Source of the DNA: an uncultured Gammaproteobacteria bacterium
GTDB lineage: Bacteria; Pseudomonadota; Gammaproteobacteria; Pseudomonadales; UBA5518
Length of the DNA stretch: 13,153 nt
Direction of reading: 5' to 3'
Assembly: GCA_903921135.1 (NCBI GenBank)
Contig: CAIXOY010000247.1
Span: 1 to 13,153 of the forward strand
Made by a program: the position numbers and the translations under genes. Positions 8,157 through 13,153 of the stretch are shown one piece after another (position 1 is the first letter of the stretch; every line of letters begins with the position of its first letter). The notes below the pieces were generated by a model. That model was not told the DNA's origin and made no database searches. It saw only the letters and a program-made list of their open reading frames with translations.

Positions 8157-8165
8157 GGTGGGTGC

Positions 8166-8633
8166 TCAGCGGTGGTAGGGATGCCCGGCCATCAGGCTCC
8201 ACGCACGGTAGAGCTGCTCGGCCAGGAGAATACGCACCAACGGGTGCGGCAGCGTGAGCCGCGAGAGCGACCACTGCTCGCGCGCCCGTGCCCGGCACGC
8301 ATCGGACAGGCCGTCGGGGCCGCCGACCAGGAAGGCCGCGCGCTGACCGTCCTCCCGCCAACGGCCGAGGCGCGCCGAGATATCAGTCGTCGAAAGGGGC
8401 TTGCCGCCCACCTCCATCGCCACCACGAACTCGTCACCGTCCAGCGCTGCGAGCAGGGCATCGCCCTCCTCGCGCACGGCACGCGCGACATCGGCGCCGC
8501 GGCGCGCGAGCGGGATTTCGCGCAGCTCCAGCGCCCATTCGCGCGGCAGGCGCTTGCGGTATTCCTCGAACCCCTCCTGCACCCAGCCGGGCATGCGCGT
8601 GCCCACGGCGAGGAGGCGCAGCCTCGCGCTCAT
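8166..8633 (-). CDS. rlmH: 23S rRNA (pseudouridine1915-N3)-methyltransferase RlmH
   Basis: SPOUT-family methyltransferase that N3-methylates pseudouridine 1915 in helix 69 of 23S rRNA on assembled 70S ribosomes, using S-adenosylmethionine. From the chosen ATG (8631-8633) it has 155 residues, the same as E. coli RlmH. The trefoil-knot SAM-binding motifs are present: FLVGGPDGL (101-109) and SLSRLTLPHPLVRILLAEQ (122-140), and the conserved C-terminal HPYHR is complete. The ATG overlaps the rsfS TGA as ATGA (8630-8633), with GGGA immediately before the ATG, so translation is probably coupled to rsfS. The frame remains open upstream, but that would only duplicate rsfS sequence in another frame. 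Confidence 0.96.
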   Translation of the reverse strand: MSARLRLLAVGTRMPGWVQEGFEEYRKRLPREWALELREIPLARRGADVARAVREEGDALLAALDGDEFVVAMEVGGKPLSTTDISARLGRWREDGQRAAFLVGGPDGLSDACRARAREQWSLSRLTLPHPLVRILLAEQLYRAWSLMAGHPYHR

Positions 8634-8974
8634 TCCCGGCCTGGCAGCGAGGTCCAGAGCTTCTCCAGCGCGTAGAACTTGCGCTGGTCCTCGCCCATCA
8701 CATGCACCACCACCCCGCCGAAGTCGACCAGCACCCACTCGCCGGTTTCCTGGCCCTCCATGCCGATCGGGCGCACGCCCGCCTTGCGCGCCTCGGCGAT
8801 CACGTTCTCGGCGATGGAGCGCACATGGCGCGAGGAGGTGCCGGTGGCGATGACGAGTTCGTCCATCACATCGGTGAGCTCGGTGACGTCGAGGCGTTTG
8901 GGGTCGCGGCCTTTCAGGTCCTGCACGGCCTTGACGGCTAGCTCCGCGAGCGCGGCGCTGTCAGTGGGTTTCAC
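8630..8974 (-). CDS. rsfS: Ribosomal silencing factor RsfS
   Basis: Small protein (114 residues) that binds ribosomal protein L14 (uL14) and blocks joining of the 50S and 30S subunits, lowering translation when nutrients run out. Formerly called YbeB or Iojap-like. The conserved blocks are VIATGTSSRHV (41-51), EGQETGEWVLVDFGGVVVHV (73-92) and FYALEKLW (100-107). The start is GTG at 8972-8974, preceded by a strong GGAGG 6 bases upstream and overlapping the nadD TGA as GTGA (8971-8974). The adjacent rlmH overlaps its 3' end. This rsfS-rlmH pair is conserved across many bacteria. Confidence 0.96.
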   Translation of the reverse strand: MKPTDSAALAELAVKAVQDLKGRDPKRLDVTELTDVMDELVIATGTSSRHVRSIAENVIAEARKAGVRPIGMEGQETGEWVLVDFGGVVVHVMGEDQRKFYALEKLWTSLPGRE

Positions 8975-9681
8975 GGTGATCCTCCGGTGGCGGCGCCGGA
9001 CATGGCGCCATAGATGCGGTGTGCGTGGATGTATTCGAGCACGGGCTCGGGCAACAGGAATCGGGCATTGCGGCCGTCGGCGAGCAGCGCGCGGACGTGC
9101 GTCGAGGAAATCGCGAGCTGCGTGAGCGCGAGGCGCAGGATGCGGCCACGGCTCGCCGCACGCAATGCGGCCGCGGGATCGGCCTCCAGATGTTCTGCCG
9201 TCCATGCGGCCAGAGTGGCACCGGGGGCTACGGTGTCGCCGGGACGGGTCAGCACCACGATGTGCGCGTAGTCGAGCAGGCGCTGCCACTCCTTCCAGCG
9301 TTCGAGGCCTGCAAAGGCGTCCTCGCCCACGATCATGCAGAGCCGGTGCAGGTCACCCAGATCGAGGCGGATCTCGCGCAGGGTGTCGATGCTGTAGGAC
9401 ACACCGCCACGACGCAGTTCGCGGTCATCGACCGTCAGCCCGGGCATGCCCGCGGTGGCAAGGCAGAGCATGTCGAGGCGCTGCTCCGGCGTGGCGCCGG
9501 GCTGCGCGCGCAAGGCCGGTACGTTGACGGGCACCAGCCGCAGTTCGTCCAGACCGAGCAACTCGGCGGCCTCCAGGGCCATGCGCAGATGGCCGTGGTG
9601 CACCGGGTCGAAGGTGCCGCCCAGCAGGCCGATGCGGCGCGGCACGAGCGGAGCTGCGGCGCCCCGCAGGCCTTCAGCCAC
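8971..9681 (-). CDS. nadD: Nicotinate-nucleotide adenylyltransferase NadD
   Basis: Makes nicotinate adenine dinucleotide from nicotinate mononucleotide and ATP, a shared step of NAD synthesis and salvage. The 236-residue protein has the nucleotidyltransferase signature GGTFDPVHHGHLR (21-33) and the C-terminal ISSTHVR motif (191-197). One oddity: the loop usually read as NVPPHR in E. coli and its relatives is NVPALR here, losing the conserved histidine. The start is GTG at 9679-9681, which overlaps the end of proA by 8 bases and has GAGGG about 8 bases upstream. A later GTG at 9640-9642 (13 codons on) would give a length closer to E. coli NadD but has no ribosome binding site. Product identity is secure; the exact start less so. 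Confidence 0.94.
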   Translation of the reverse strand: MAEGLRGAAAPLVPRRIGLLGGTFDPVHHGHLRMALEAAELLGLDELRLVPVNVPALRAQPGATPEQRLDMLCLATAGMPGLTVDDRELRRGGVSYSIDTLREIRLDLGDLHRLCMIVGEDAFAGLERWKEWQRLLDYAHIVVLTRPGDTVAPGATLAAWTAEHLEADPAAALRAASRGRILRLALTQLAISSTHVRALLADGRNARFLLPEPVLEYIHAHRIYGAMSGAATGGSP

Positions 9682-10930
9682 GCACCTGTCCCTCGCCGAG
9701 GACGATCCACTTCTGCGAGGTGAGGCCTTCGAGCCCGACCGGACCACGGGCGTGGAATTTGTCGGTGGAGATGCCGATCTCGGCTCCCAGCCCGTACTCG
9801 AAGCCGTCCGCGAAGCGGGTGGAGGCGTTCACCATCACGGAGCTGGAATCGACCTCACGCAGGAAACGCATGGCACGTCCGTGATGCTGCGTGACGATGG
9901 CGTCCGTATGCTGCGAGCCGTAGCGCGCGATGTGCTCCATGGCCTCGTCCATGCCGTCGACGACGCGCACCGCCAGGATGGGGGCGAGGTACTCCGCGTA
10001 CCAGTCCTCTTCCGTAGCGGGCAGCGCCTGCGGCACCAGCGCGCGGCTGCGCGGACAGCCGCGCAGTTCCACGCCGGCCTCGCCCAGCGCAGCCGCGATG
10101 GGGGGCAGCATCTGCGCTGCCACCGCCGCATCGACCAGCAGGGTTTCCATCGTGTTGCAGGTGCCGTAGCGCTGTGTCTTGGCGTTCACCGCGATGGCCA
10201 GTGCCTGCCCGGCGTCGGCAGATGCGTCGACATAGACATGGCAGACGCCGTCCAGATGCTTGATCACGGGGACGCGGGCATCCCGGGACACGCGCTCGAT
10301 CAGACCCTTGCCGCCGCGCGGCACGATCACGTCGACCGCTGCGGGCGAGGCCACCAGCGCCGAGACGATCTCCCGGTCGGTATGCGCGACGAGTTGCACG
10401 GCAGTACCCGGGAGACCGGCAAGATCGAGCCCGCGTGCGAGGCAGGCGGCGATGGCACGGTTGGATTCGAGGGCCTCGGAGCCGCCGCGCAGGATCACGG
10501 CATTGCCCGACTTGATGCAGAGCGCCGCGGCGTCTGCGGTAACGTTGGGGCGGGACTCGTAGATGATGCCGACCACACCGAGGGGTACACGCATGCGGCC
10601 GACACGGATGCCGCTGGGTCGGTAGGCGAGGTCTGTGACGGTGCCGACCGGATCAGGCAGCCCCGCCACCTGCCGCACGCCCTCGATCATGGCGTCGATG
10701 CGGGCGTCGTCCAGTCTGAGCCGATCGACCAGCGCAGGCTCCAGATCGCGCCCGATGGCGCCCTGCACATCACGCCCGTTCGCGGCCAGAAGCCCCGCGC
10801 GCCCCGCATCGAGGGCGTCCGCGGCGGCCAGCAGTGCAGCGTTTTTCAGTTGCGTGGAGGCGCACGCAACGGCGCGGGAGGCCGCGCGTGCGGCGAGGCC
10901 GAGATCGGACACGTAGCGTACGTAATCCAT
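9674..10930 (-). CDS. proA: Gamma-glutamyl phosphate reductase ProA
   Basis: NADPH-dependent reductase of the aldehyde dehydrogenase superfamily, second step of proline synthesis, which turns gamma-glutamyl phosphate into glutamate semialdehyde. The 418 residues match the family length. Recognisable blocks are PLGVVGIIYESRPNVT (116-131), the glycine-rich ILRGGSEA (146-153), VIVPRGGKGL (201-210) and the catalytic cysteine C258 in QRYGTCNTMETLL. The ATG at 10928-10930 gives the conserved N-terminus. The ribosome binding site is weak (AAGAG about 7 bases upstream). It is the first gene of the leftward cluster and has a TATAAT box about 47 bases upstream. Its 3' end overlaps nadD. No proB is in the window. 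Confidence 0.96.
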   Translation of the reverse strand: MDYVRYVSDLGLAARAASRAVACASTQLKNAALLAAADALDAGRAGLLAANGRDVQGAIGRDLEPALVDRLRLDDARIDAMIEGVRQVAGLPDPVGTVTDLAYRPSGIRVGRMRVPLGVVGIIYESRPNVTADAAALCIKSGNAVILRGGSEALESNRAIAACLARGLDLAGLPGTAVQLVAHTDREIVSALVASPAAVDVIVPRGGKGLIERVSRDARVPVIKHLDGVCHVYVDASADAGQALAIAVNAKTQRYGTCNTMETLLVDAAVAAQMLPPIAAALGEAGVELRGCPRSRALVPQALPATEEDWYAEYLAPILAVRVVDGMDEAMEHIARYGSQHTDAIVTQHHGRAMRFLREVDSSSVMVNASTRFADGFEYGLGAEIGISTDKFHARGPVGLEGLTSQKWIVLGEGQVRG

Positions 10931-10954
10931 GCGGTACTCTTGATCCAAGGGGCG

Positions 10955-10971
10955 CGCTGCGGCATGCAGCG
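10955..10971 (-). promoter_or_regulatory. Short hairpin at the 5' end of the proA leader
   Basis: A 6-base inverted repeat, CGCTGC (10955-10960) and GCAGCG (10966-10971), with a 5-base loop sits where the proA transcript would begin. A hairpin at the very 5' end of an mRNA can slow decay. It may be chance in such GC-rich DNA. It is separate from the larger repeat to its right. Confidence 0.3.
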
Positions 10972-11030
10972 GTGGCATTATACCGGCCGCCCCGCAGCAT
11001 CGCACCCGCGCCCGACGGCCGGAATGCCAC
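10972..11030. repeat. Imperfect 15-bp inverted repeat in the proA/dedA divergent region
   Basis: The left arm reads GTGGCATT-ATA-CCGGCCG (10972-10989) and the right arm CGGCCGGAATGCCAC (11016-11030). The arms are exact reverse complements over 8 + 7 bases, apart from three extra bases, ATA (10980-10982), in the left arm. Those bases complete the proA -10 box. The spacer is 26 bases and the arm centres are about 43 bases apart, close to four helical turns. It could be a pair of operator half-sites, a cruciform, or a stem-loop in RNA read through the region. Its role is not known from sequence. Confidence 0.7.
10977..10982 (-). promoter_or_regulatory. Putative proA -10 promoter element
   Basis: The minus strand reads TATAAT, an exact -10 consensus, in a very GC-rich intergenic region. 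Transcription would start near 10970, leaving a leader of about 40 bases before the proA ATG. The expected -35 region (around 11000-11005, GTGCGA on the minus strand) is a poor match to TTGACA, so activation or a relaxed promoter is possible. The box lies inside the left arm of an inverted repeat (10972-11030). This is the best candidate promoter for the whole leftward gene cluster. Confidence 0.55.
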
Positions 11031-11070
11031 GGATTTCCCCGCAAAAACGCAGTTCGGGAACACAGCCTCG

Positions 11071-11676
11071 ATGGATGTCACAGCCATACAGCACTGGCTC
11101 ATCGCCAACCCCGGGTGGGTCATCGCCAGCATAGGGGCGGTGGCCTTCATCGAGTCCTTCGCACTGCTCGGCATTATCGTGCCGGGAATCGTGATACTCG
11201 GAGCGGCCAGTTTCGCGGCGGGTGCCGTGGAACTCTCGGTCACGGGTTGCCTTCTGGCCGCTTTCGCCGGAGCGGTGTCGGGCGATGGCGTGAGCTACCT
11301 GCTCGGCCGCATCTTCCACGCCGACATCAAGCGCGCATGGCCTTTCCGCAAGCACCCGGCATGGATCGCCAACGGCGAGGATTTCTTCGCGCGTCACGGC
11401 GCATGGGGCGTGGCCCTGGGCCGCTTCGTGGGCCCCATACGCCCGGTGATTCCGCTGGTCGCCGGCATACTTTCGATGCCTGCGCGGCGGTTTTTCCTGA
11501 TCAACGTGGTGTCCGGCATCGCGTGGGCGCCGCTCTACGTGCTGCCGGGCTTCATGCTCGGCGCCGCCATCGAGAACCAAGGCGCCTCGCCCGCGCTGCT
11601 GGTGGGCGCGGCCGTGGGCATCATCGGCTCCACGCTGGCGCTGTTCGTGCTGCGCCAGCGCAGCAAACGCAACTGA
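11071..11676 (+). CDS. DedA family (VTT domain) inner-membrane protein
   Basis: Polytopic membrane protein of 201 residues from the DedA/VTT family (formerly SNARE-associated domain). Members are linked to undecaprenyl phosphate or phospholipid translocation and to membrane homeostasis. Diagnostic parts are the first re-entrant region with FIESFALLGIIVPG (26-39, acidic residue E28), GDGVSYLLGR (71-80), and GRFVGPIRPVIPLVAG (117-132). Arginines R118 and R124 are spaced like the two arginines reported essential in E. coli YqjA. The E-S-x4-G-x2-x-P-G pattern is closer to the YabI-like branch than to YqjA. The start ATG at 11071 is the only in-frame choice; the ribosome binding site is weak (GGGA about 11 bases upstream). 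It diverges from proA, and a DsbA-fold gene follows after 20 bases. Transport substrate unknown. Confidence 0.88.
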   Translation: MDVTAIQHWLIANPGWVIASIGAVAFIESFALLGIIVPGIVILGAASFAAGAVELSVTGCLLAAFAGAVSGDGVSYLLGRIFHADIKRAWPFRKHPAWIANGEDFFARHGAWGVALGRFVGPIRPVIPLVAGILSMPARRFFLINVVSGIAWAPLYVLPGFMLGAAIENQGASPALLVGAAVGIIGSTLALFVLRQRSKRN

Positions 11677-11696
11677 CCCGACAGGAACACACGGCC

Positions 11697-12308
11697 ATGG
11701 CAACGCTGGAACTGTTTTTCGACTGCTCGAGCCCCTGGACCTACCTCGCCTTCGCCGGCATACAGCCCATCGCGGAGCGCCACGGGGTTCCCGTCATCTG
11801 GAAACCCATCCTGGTCGGCGGCGTGTTCAATGCCGTGAACAAGGAGGTCTACGACAACCGCGCCAACCCGAACCCGCGGCGCTGGAACTACATGCGCAAG
11901 GATCTGGCCGACTGGGCGCGCGCCTACGGGCTCGAGATCGGCTGGCCGCCGGTGTTCCCCGTGAACAGCGTGAAGGCGATGCGCGGCGCCTTCGCGGCCG
12001 AGGACAAAGGCCTGCTCCTGCCCTACTGCACCGCCGTGTTCGAGAGCTACTGGGGCCGGCTGGAAGACATCTCGCAGGACGAGGTGCTCGCGGGGATCGT
12101 GAAGGGGCTGGGCATGGAGCCAGCGGATTTTTTCGCGGCCATCGGCTCTGCCGCCTGCAAGGACCGCCTGCGTGCGAATACCGAGGAACTCGTGACTCGC
12201 GGCGGCTTTGGCAGTCCCACGATCTTCGTGAACGGCACCGATATGTACTTCGGCAACGACCGCCTCGCGCTGGTCGACCGCGCACTCGGCGAGGCCAGCC
12301 GGGCATAG
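11697..12308 (+). CDS. DsbA-fold protein, 2-hydroxychromene-2-carboxylate isomerase family
   Basis: Cytoplasmic 203-residue protein of the DsbA/kappa-class glutathione transferase superfamily, closest in pattern to 2-hydroxychromene-2-carboxylate isomerase (NahD), a glutathione-dependent enzyme of naphthalene breakdown. Near the N-terminus, FFDCSSPWTYLA (7-18) matches NahD's FDFLSPFSYLA, placing S12 as the catalytic serine. PVNSVKAMRGAFAAE (88-102) and GGFGSPTIFVNGTDMYFGNDRL (169-190, with the cis-proline at P174) complete the family signature. There is no CxxC disulfide motif and no signal peptide. The start ATG at 11697 has AGGA about 10 bases upstream. No other aromatic-degradation gene is visible, so the true substrate is open; a general glutathione-linked role is equally possible. 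It is probably co-transcribed with the DedA gene, 20 bases upstream. Confidence 0.87.
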   Translation: MATLELFFDCSSPWTYLAFAGIQPIAERHGVPVIWKPILVGGVFNAVNKEVYDNRANPNPRRWNYMRKDLADWARAYGLEIGWPPVFPVNSVKAMRGAFAAEDKGLLLPYCTAVFESYWGRLEDISQDEVLAGIVKGLGMEPADFFAAIGSAACKDRLRANTEELVTRGGFGSPTIFVNGTDMYFGNDRLALVDRALGEASRA

Positions 12309-12322
12309 CGCGGGATCCGGAC

Positions 12323-12328
12323 TATATT
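12323..12328 (+). promoter_or_regulatory. Possible -10 promoter element before the 25-residue ORF
   Basis: TATATT, a five-of-six match to the -10 consensus, lies just after the stop of the DsbA-fold gene in an otherwise GC-rich stretch. Transcription would start near 12335, just before a perfect hairpin. The -35 position (CGGGCA) is poor. It would drive the small ORF and the dehydrogenase separately from the upstream pair. Weak evidence. Confidence 0.3.
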
Positions 12329-12337
12329 CAAGCCTGA

Positions 12338-12357
12338 GGCGTCGCGCAGACGACGCC
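12338..12357 (+). promoter_or_regulatory. Perfect hairpin between the DsbA-fold gene and the small ORF
   Basis: GGCGTCG (12338-12344) and CGACGCC (12351-12357) form a 7-base stem with a 6-base loop (CGCAGA). It lies 30 bases after the upstream stop and 40 bases before the small ORF start. No T-tract follows, so it is not a standard intrinsic terminator. It could be an mRNA stabiliser or processing site, a Rho-linked terminator structure, or a 5' leader hairpin if the nearby TATATT is a promoter. Confidence 0.4.
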
Positions 12358-12397
12358 AGCACGACGATGAAACCAATCGTAAGGGCGGAGGCAGATC

Positions 12398-12475
12398 ATG
12401 TTCGGAACGATCGCGCTGGTAGTGATTCTGGTCGGTGTCTTTATCGGTCTGGCCGGACGACGCGCCGGGCTCTGA
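12398..12475 (+). CDS. Predicted 25-residue single-span membrane peptide
   Basis: An ATG at 12398 opens a 25-codon frame ending at TGA 12475, preceded by a strong Shine-Dalgarno sequence (GGAGG, 6 bases upstream). The peptide is nearly all hydrophobic (TIALVVILVGVFIGLAG) and ends with RRAGL, so one membrane helix with a cytoplasmic C-terminus is likely by the positive-inside rule. G13 and G17 form a GxxxG pattern, often used for helix packing. I do not recognise a family, and a 25-residue ORF can arise by chance. The ribosome binding site and the membrane-helix composition are what support it. It lies 89 bases after the DsbA-fold gene and 31 bases before the dehydrogenase, on the same strand. 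A regulator or partner of a membrane complex is possible but only inferred. Confidence 0.55.
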   Translation: MFGTIALVVILVGVFIGLAGRRAGL

Positions 12476-12506
12476 GCACACACATCGGGCACGCAGGAAA
12501 CAAGAC

Positions 12507-13153
12507 ATGCACGGACGGGTAGCGCTGGTCACCGGCGCGGGGCGCGGCATTGGCCGCGAGGCTGCCCTGTTGCTTGCCGCGGCGGGTGCTCGCGTGATGG
12601 CCACGGCGCGCAGCGAGGCCGAACTCGCCACTCTGGGGCTCGACTGGGTAGCGGCGGATCTCGGCACGCCCGAGGGCTGCGCGCATGTCGTCTCGGAAAC
12701 CGGGCGCCGACTCGGACCAGTGGATATCCTCGTCTGCAACCATGGCATCGGCTCGGCCCACGAAAAACTCGTCTGGGAGCAGGACCCCGCCGTCTGGCGC
12801 GAGACGCTCCGCATCAACCTGGACGGCCCCTTCGAACTCTCGCGGCTCACGGTGGGCGGCATGTGCGAACGCGGCTACGGCCGGCTCGTTTTCACCAGTT
12901 CCACCGCAGGGCAGATCGCCGAGCGCCGCGGCAGCGCCTACACCGCCTCCAAGCACGGCCTGATCGGTCTGGCGCGCGCGATCGCGCAGGACGCAGGACC
13001 TTTTGGCGTCACATCGAACGCCGTGCTGCCGGGCTGGGTACGCACTGAAATGGCCGAGCGCTCGGCACGCGCCGAGGCCGCGCGGCGAGGCATCGGCACG
13101 GACGAGGTCTGGCGTGAGCGGGCATCGCTCTACCCGCAGAACCGCGTGCTGCA
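12507..13153 (+). CDS. Short-chain dehydrogenase/reductase (SDR), 3' end cut by window edge
   Basis: Classical SDR of FabG/3-hydroxyacyl-reductase type, with 215 codons visible and roughly 35-40 residues probably missing. The Rossmann-fold cofactor motif is TGAGRGIG (9-16). The adenine-pocket aspartate D51 is followed by the central motif CNHG (77-80), where NAG is usual. Catalytic residues N104, S132, Y145 and K149 (YTASK) are all in place. NAVLPGWVRTEM (171-182) is the usual cofactor-contact segment. R35 after the second strand (MATARSE) is compatible with NADP(H). The ATG at 12507 has AGGA about 9 bases upstream. The substrate cannot be told from sequence. It may form a unit with the small ORF 31 bases upstream. 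Confidence 0.9.
   Translation, partial: MHGRVALVTGAGRGIGREAALLLAAAGARVMATARSEAELATLGLDWVAADLGTPEGCAHVVSETGRRLGPVDILVCNHGIGSAHEKLVWEQDPAVWRETLRINLDGPFELSRLTVGGMCERGYGRLVFTSSTAGQIAERRGSAYTASKHGLIGLARAIAQDAGPFGVTSNAVLPGWVRTEMAERSARAEAARRGIGTDEVWRERASLYPQNRVL

Noticed and set aside
6312..8675. A 787-codon open frame on the plus strand, antisense to mrdA and rlmH
   Set aside because: The opposite strand encodes two full-length, motif-perfect proteins. Its translation is rich in H, R, A and G with no recognisable domain, as expected for an antisense shadow in GC-rich DNA, and no ribosome binding site was noted.
10940..10945. TTGATC on the plus strand as a -35 element for the DedA gene
   Set aside because: The only AT-rich -10 candidate is over 30 bases downstream, far outside the usual spacing. 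No convincing plus-strand promoter for dedA was found.
9446..11134. A 562-codon plus-strand frame antisense to proA and nadD, running into the dedA region
   Set aside because: It is a shadow of proA and nadD. The composition is low-complexity and domain-free, and its 3' end conflicts with the DedA frame.
12367..12522. A 51-codon plus-strand ORF overlapping the 25-residue ORF in another frame
   Set aside because: It has no Shine-Dalgarno sequence before its ATG, a random-looking arginine-rich product, and runs past the SDR start. The 25-codon frame is far better supported.
12047..12862. A 271-codon minus-strand frame across the DsbA-fold gene, small ORF and SDR
   Set aside because: It overlaps two well-supported plus-strand genes. 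The serine/arginine/proline-rich translation is typical of an antisense shadow.
1..13153. Mobile elements, CRISPR arrays, phage genes, tRNA or rRNA genes
   Set aside because: I looked for transposase or integrase motifs, regularly spaced repeats and tRNA-like sequences and saw none. Gene content and order are core chromosomal up to 10930, and the rest shows no transfer signature.

Overview
The window is GC-rich bacterial chromosome, densely coded on one strand and then the other. The minus-strand gene order (proA, nadD, rsfS, rlmH, mrdA, rodA, an mltB/sltB1-type gene, rlpA, dacA, ybeD, lipB, lipA) matches the arrangement I know from Pseudomonas and related gammaproteobacteria. In E. coli a similar block exists, but proA lies elsewhere. 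I therefore infer a high-GC gammaproteobacterium of the Pseudomonadales/Cellvibrionales type. The genus cannot be fixed from this sequence.

Layout. Positions 1-10930 hold twelve tightly packed minus-strand genes, read from right to left. First come housekeeping genes: proline synthesis (proA), NAD synthesis (nadD) and two ribosome genes (rsfS, rlmH). Next is the rod-shape cell-wall set: the transpeptidase PBP2 (mrdA), its SEDS glycosyltransferase partner RodA, two lytic transglycosylases (MltB/SltB1-type and RlpA) and the D,D-carboxypeptidase PBP5/6 (dacA). Last come YbeD and the lipoate pathway (lipB, then lipA, cut by the left edge). Four junctions are 4-base stop/start overlaps (GTGA or ATGA) and proA/nadD overlap by 8 bases, which suggests translational coupling. 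Seven of the twelve genes start with GTG. I see consensus TATAAT -10 boxes only in front of proA and in front of dacA, so the cluster may have two transcription entry points.

Positions 10931-11070 are a divergent intergenic region. It carries a long imperfect inverted repeat that overlaps the proA -10 box. To its right, four plus-strand genes make up a less conserved segment: a DedA/VTT-family membrane protein, a DsbA-fold protein like 2-hydroxychromene-2-carboxylate isomerase, a 25-residue predicted single-span membrane peptide with a strong ribosome binding site, and a short-chain dehydrogenase cut by the right edge.

Most of the window is ordinary, well-known core genome. I see no CRISPR array, transposase, tRNA, rRNA or phage gene, and no stretch over 300 bases without a gene. 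The items most worth a second look are the inverted repeat at the proA promoter, the unrecognised 25-residue ORF, and an altered nucleotide-binding loop in NadD. I find no evidence for a wholly new multi-gene system.
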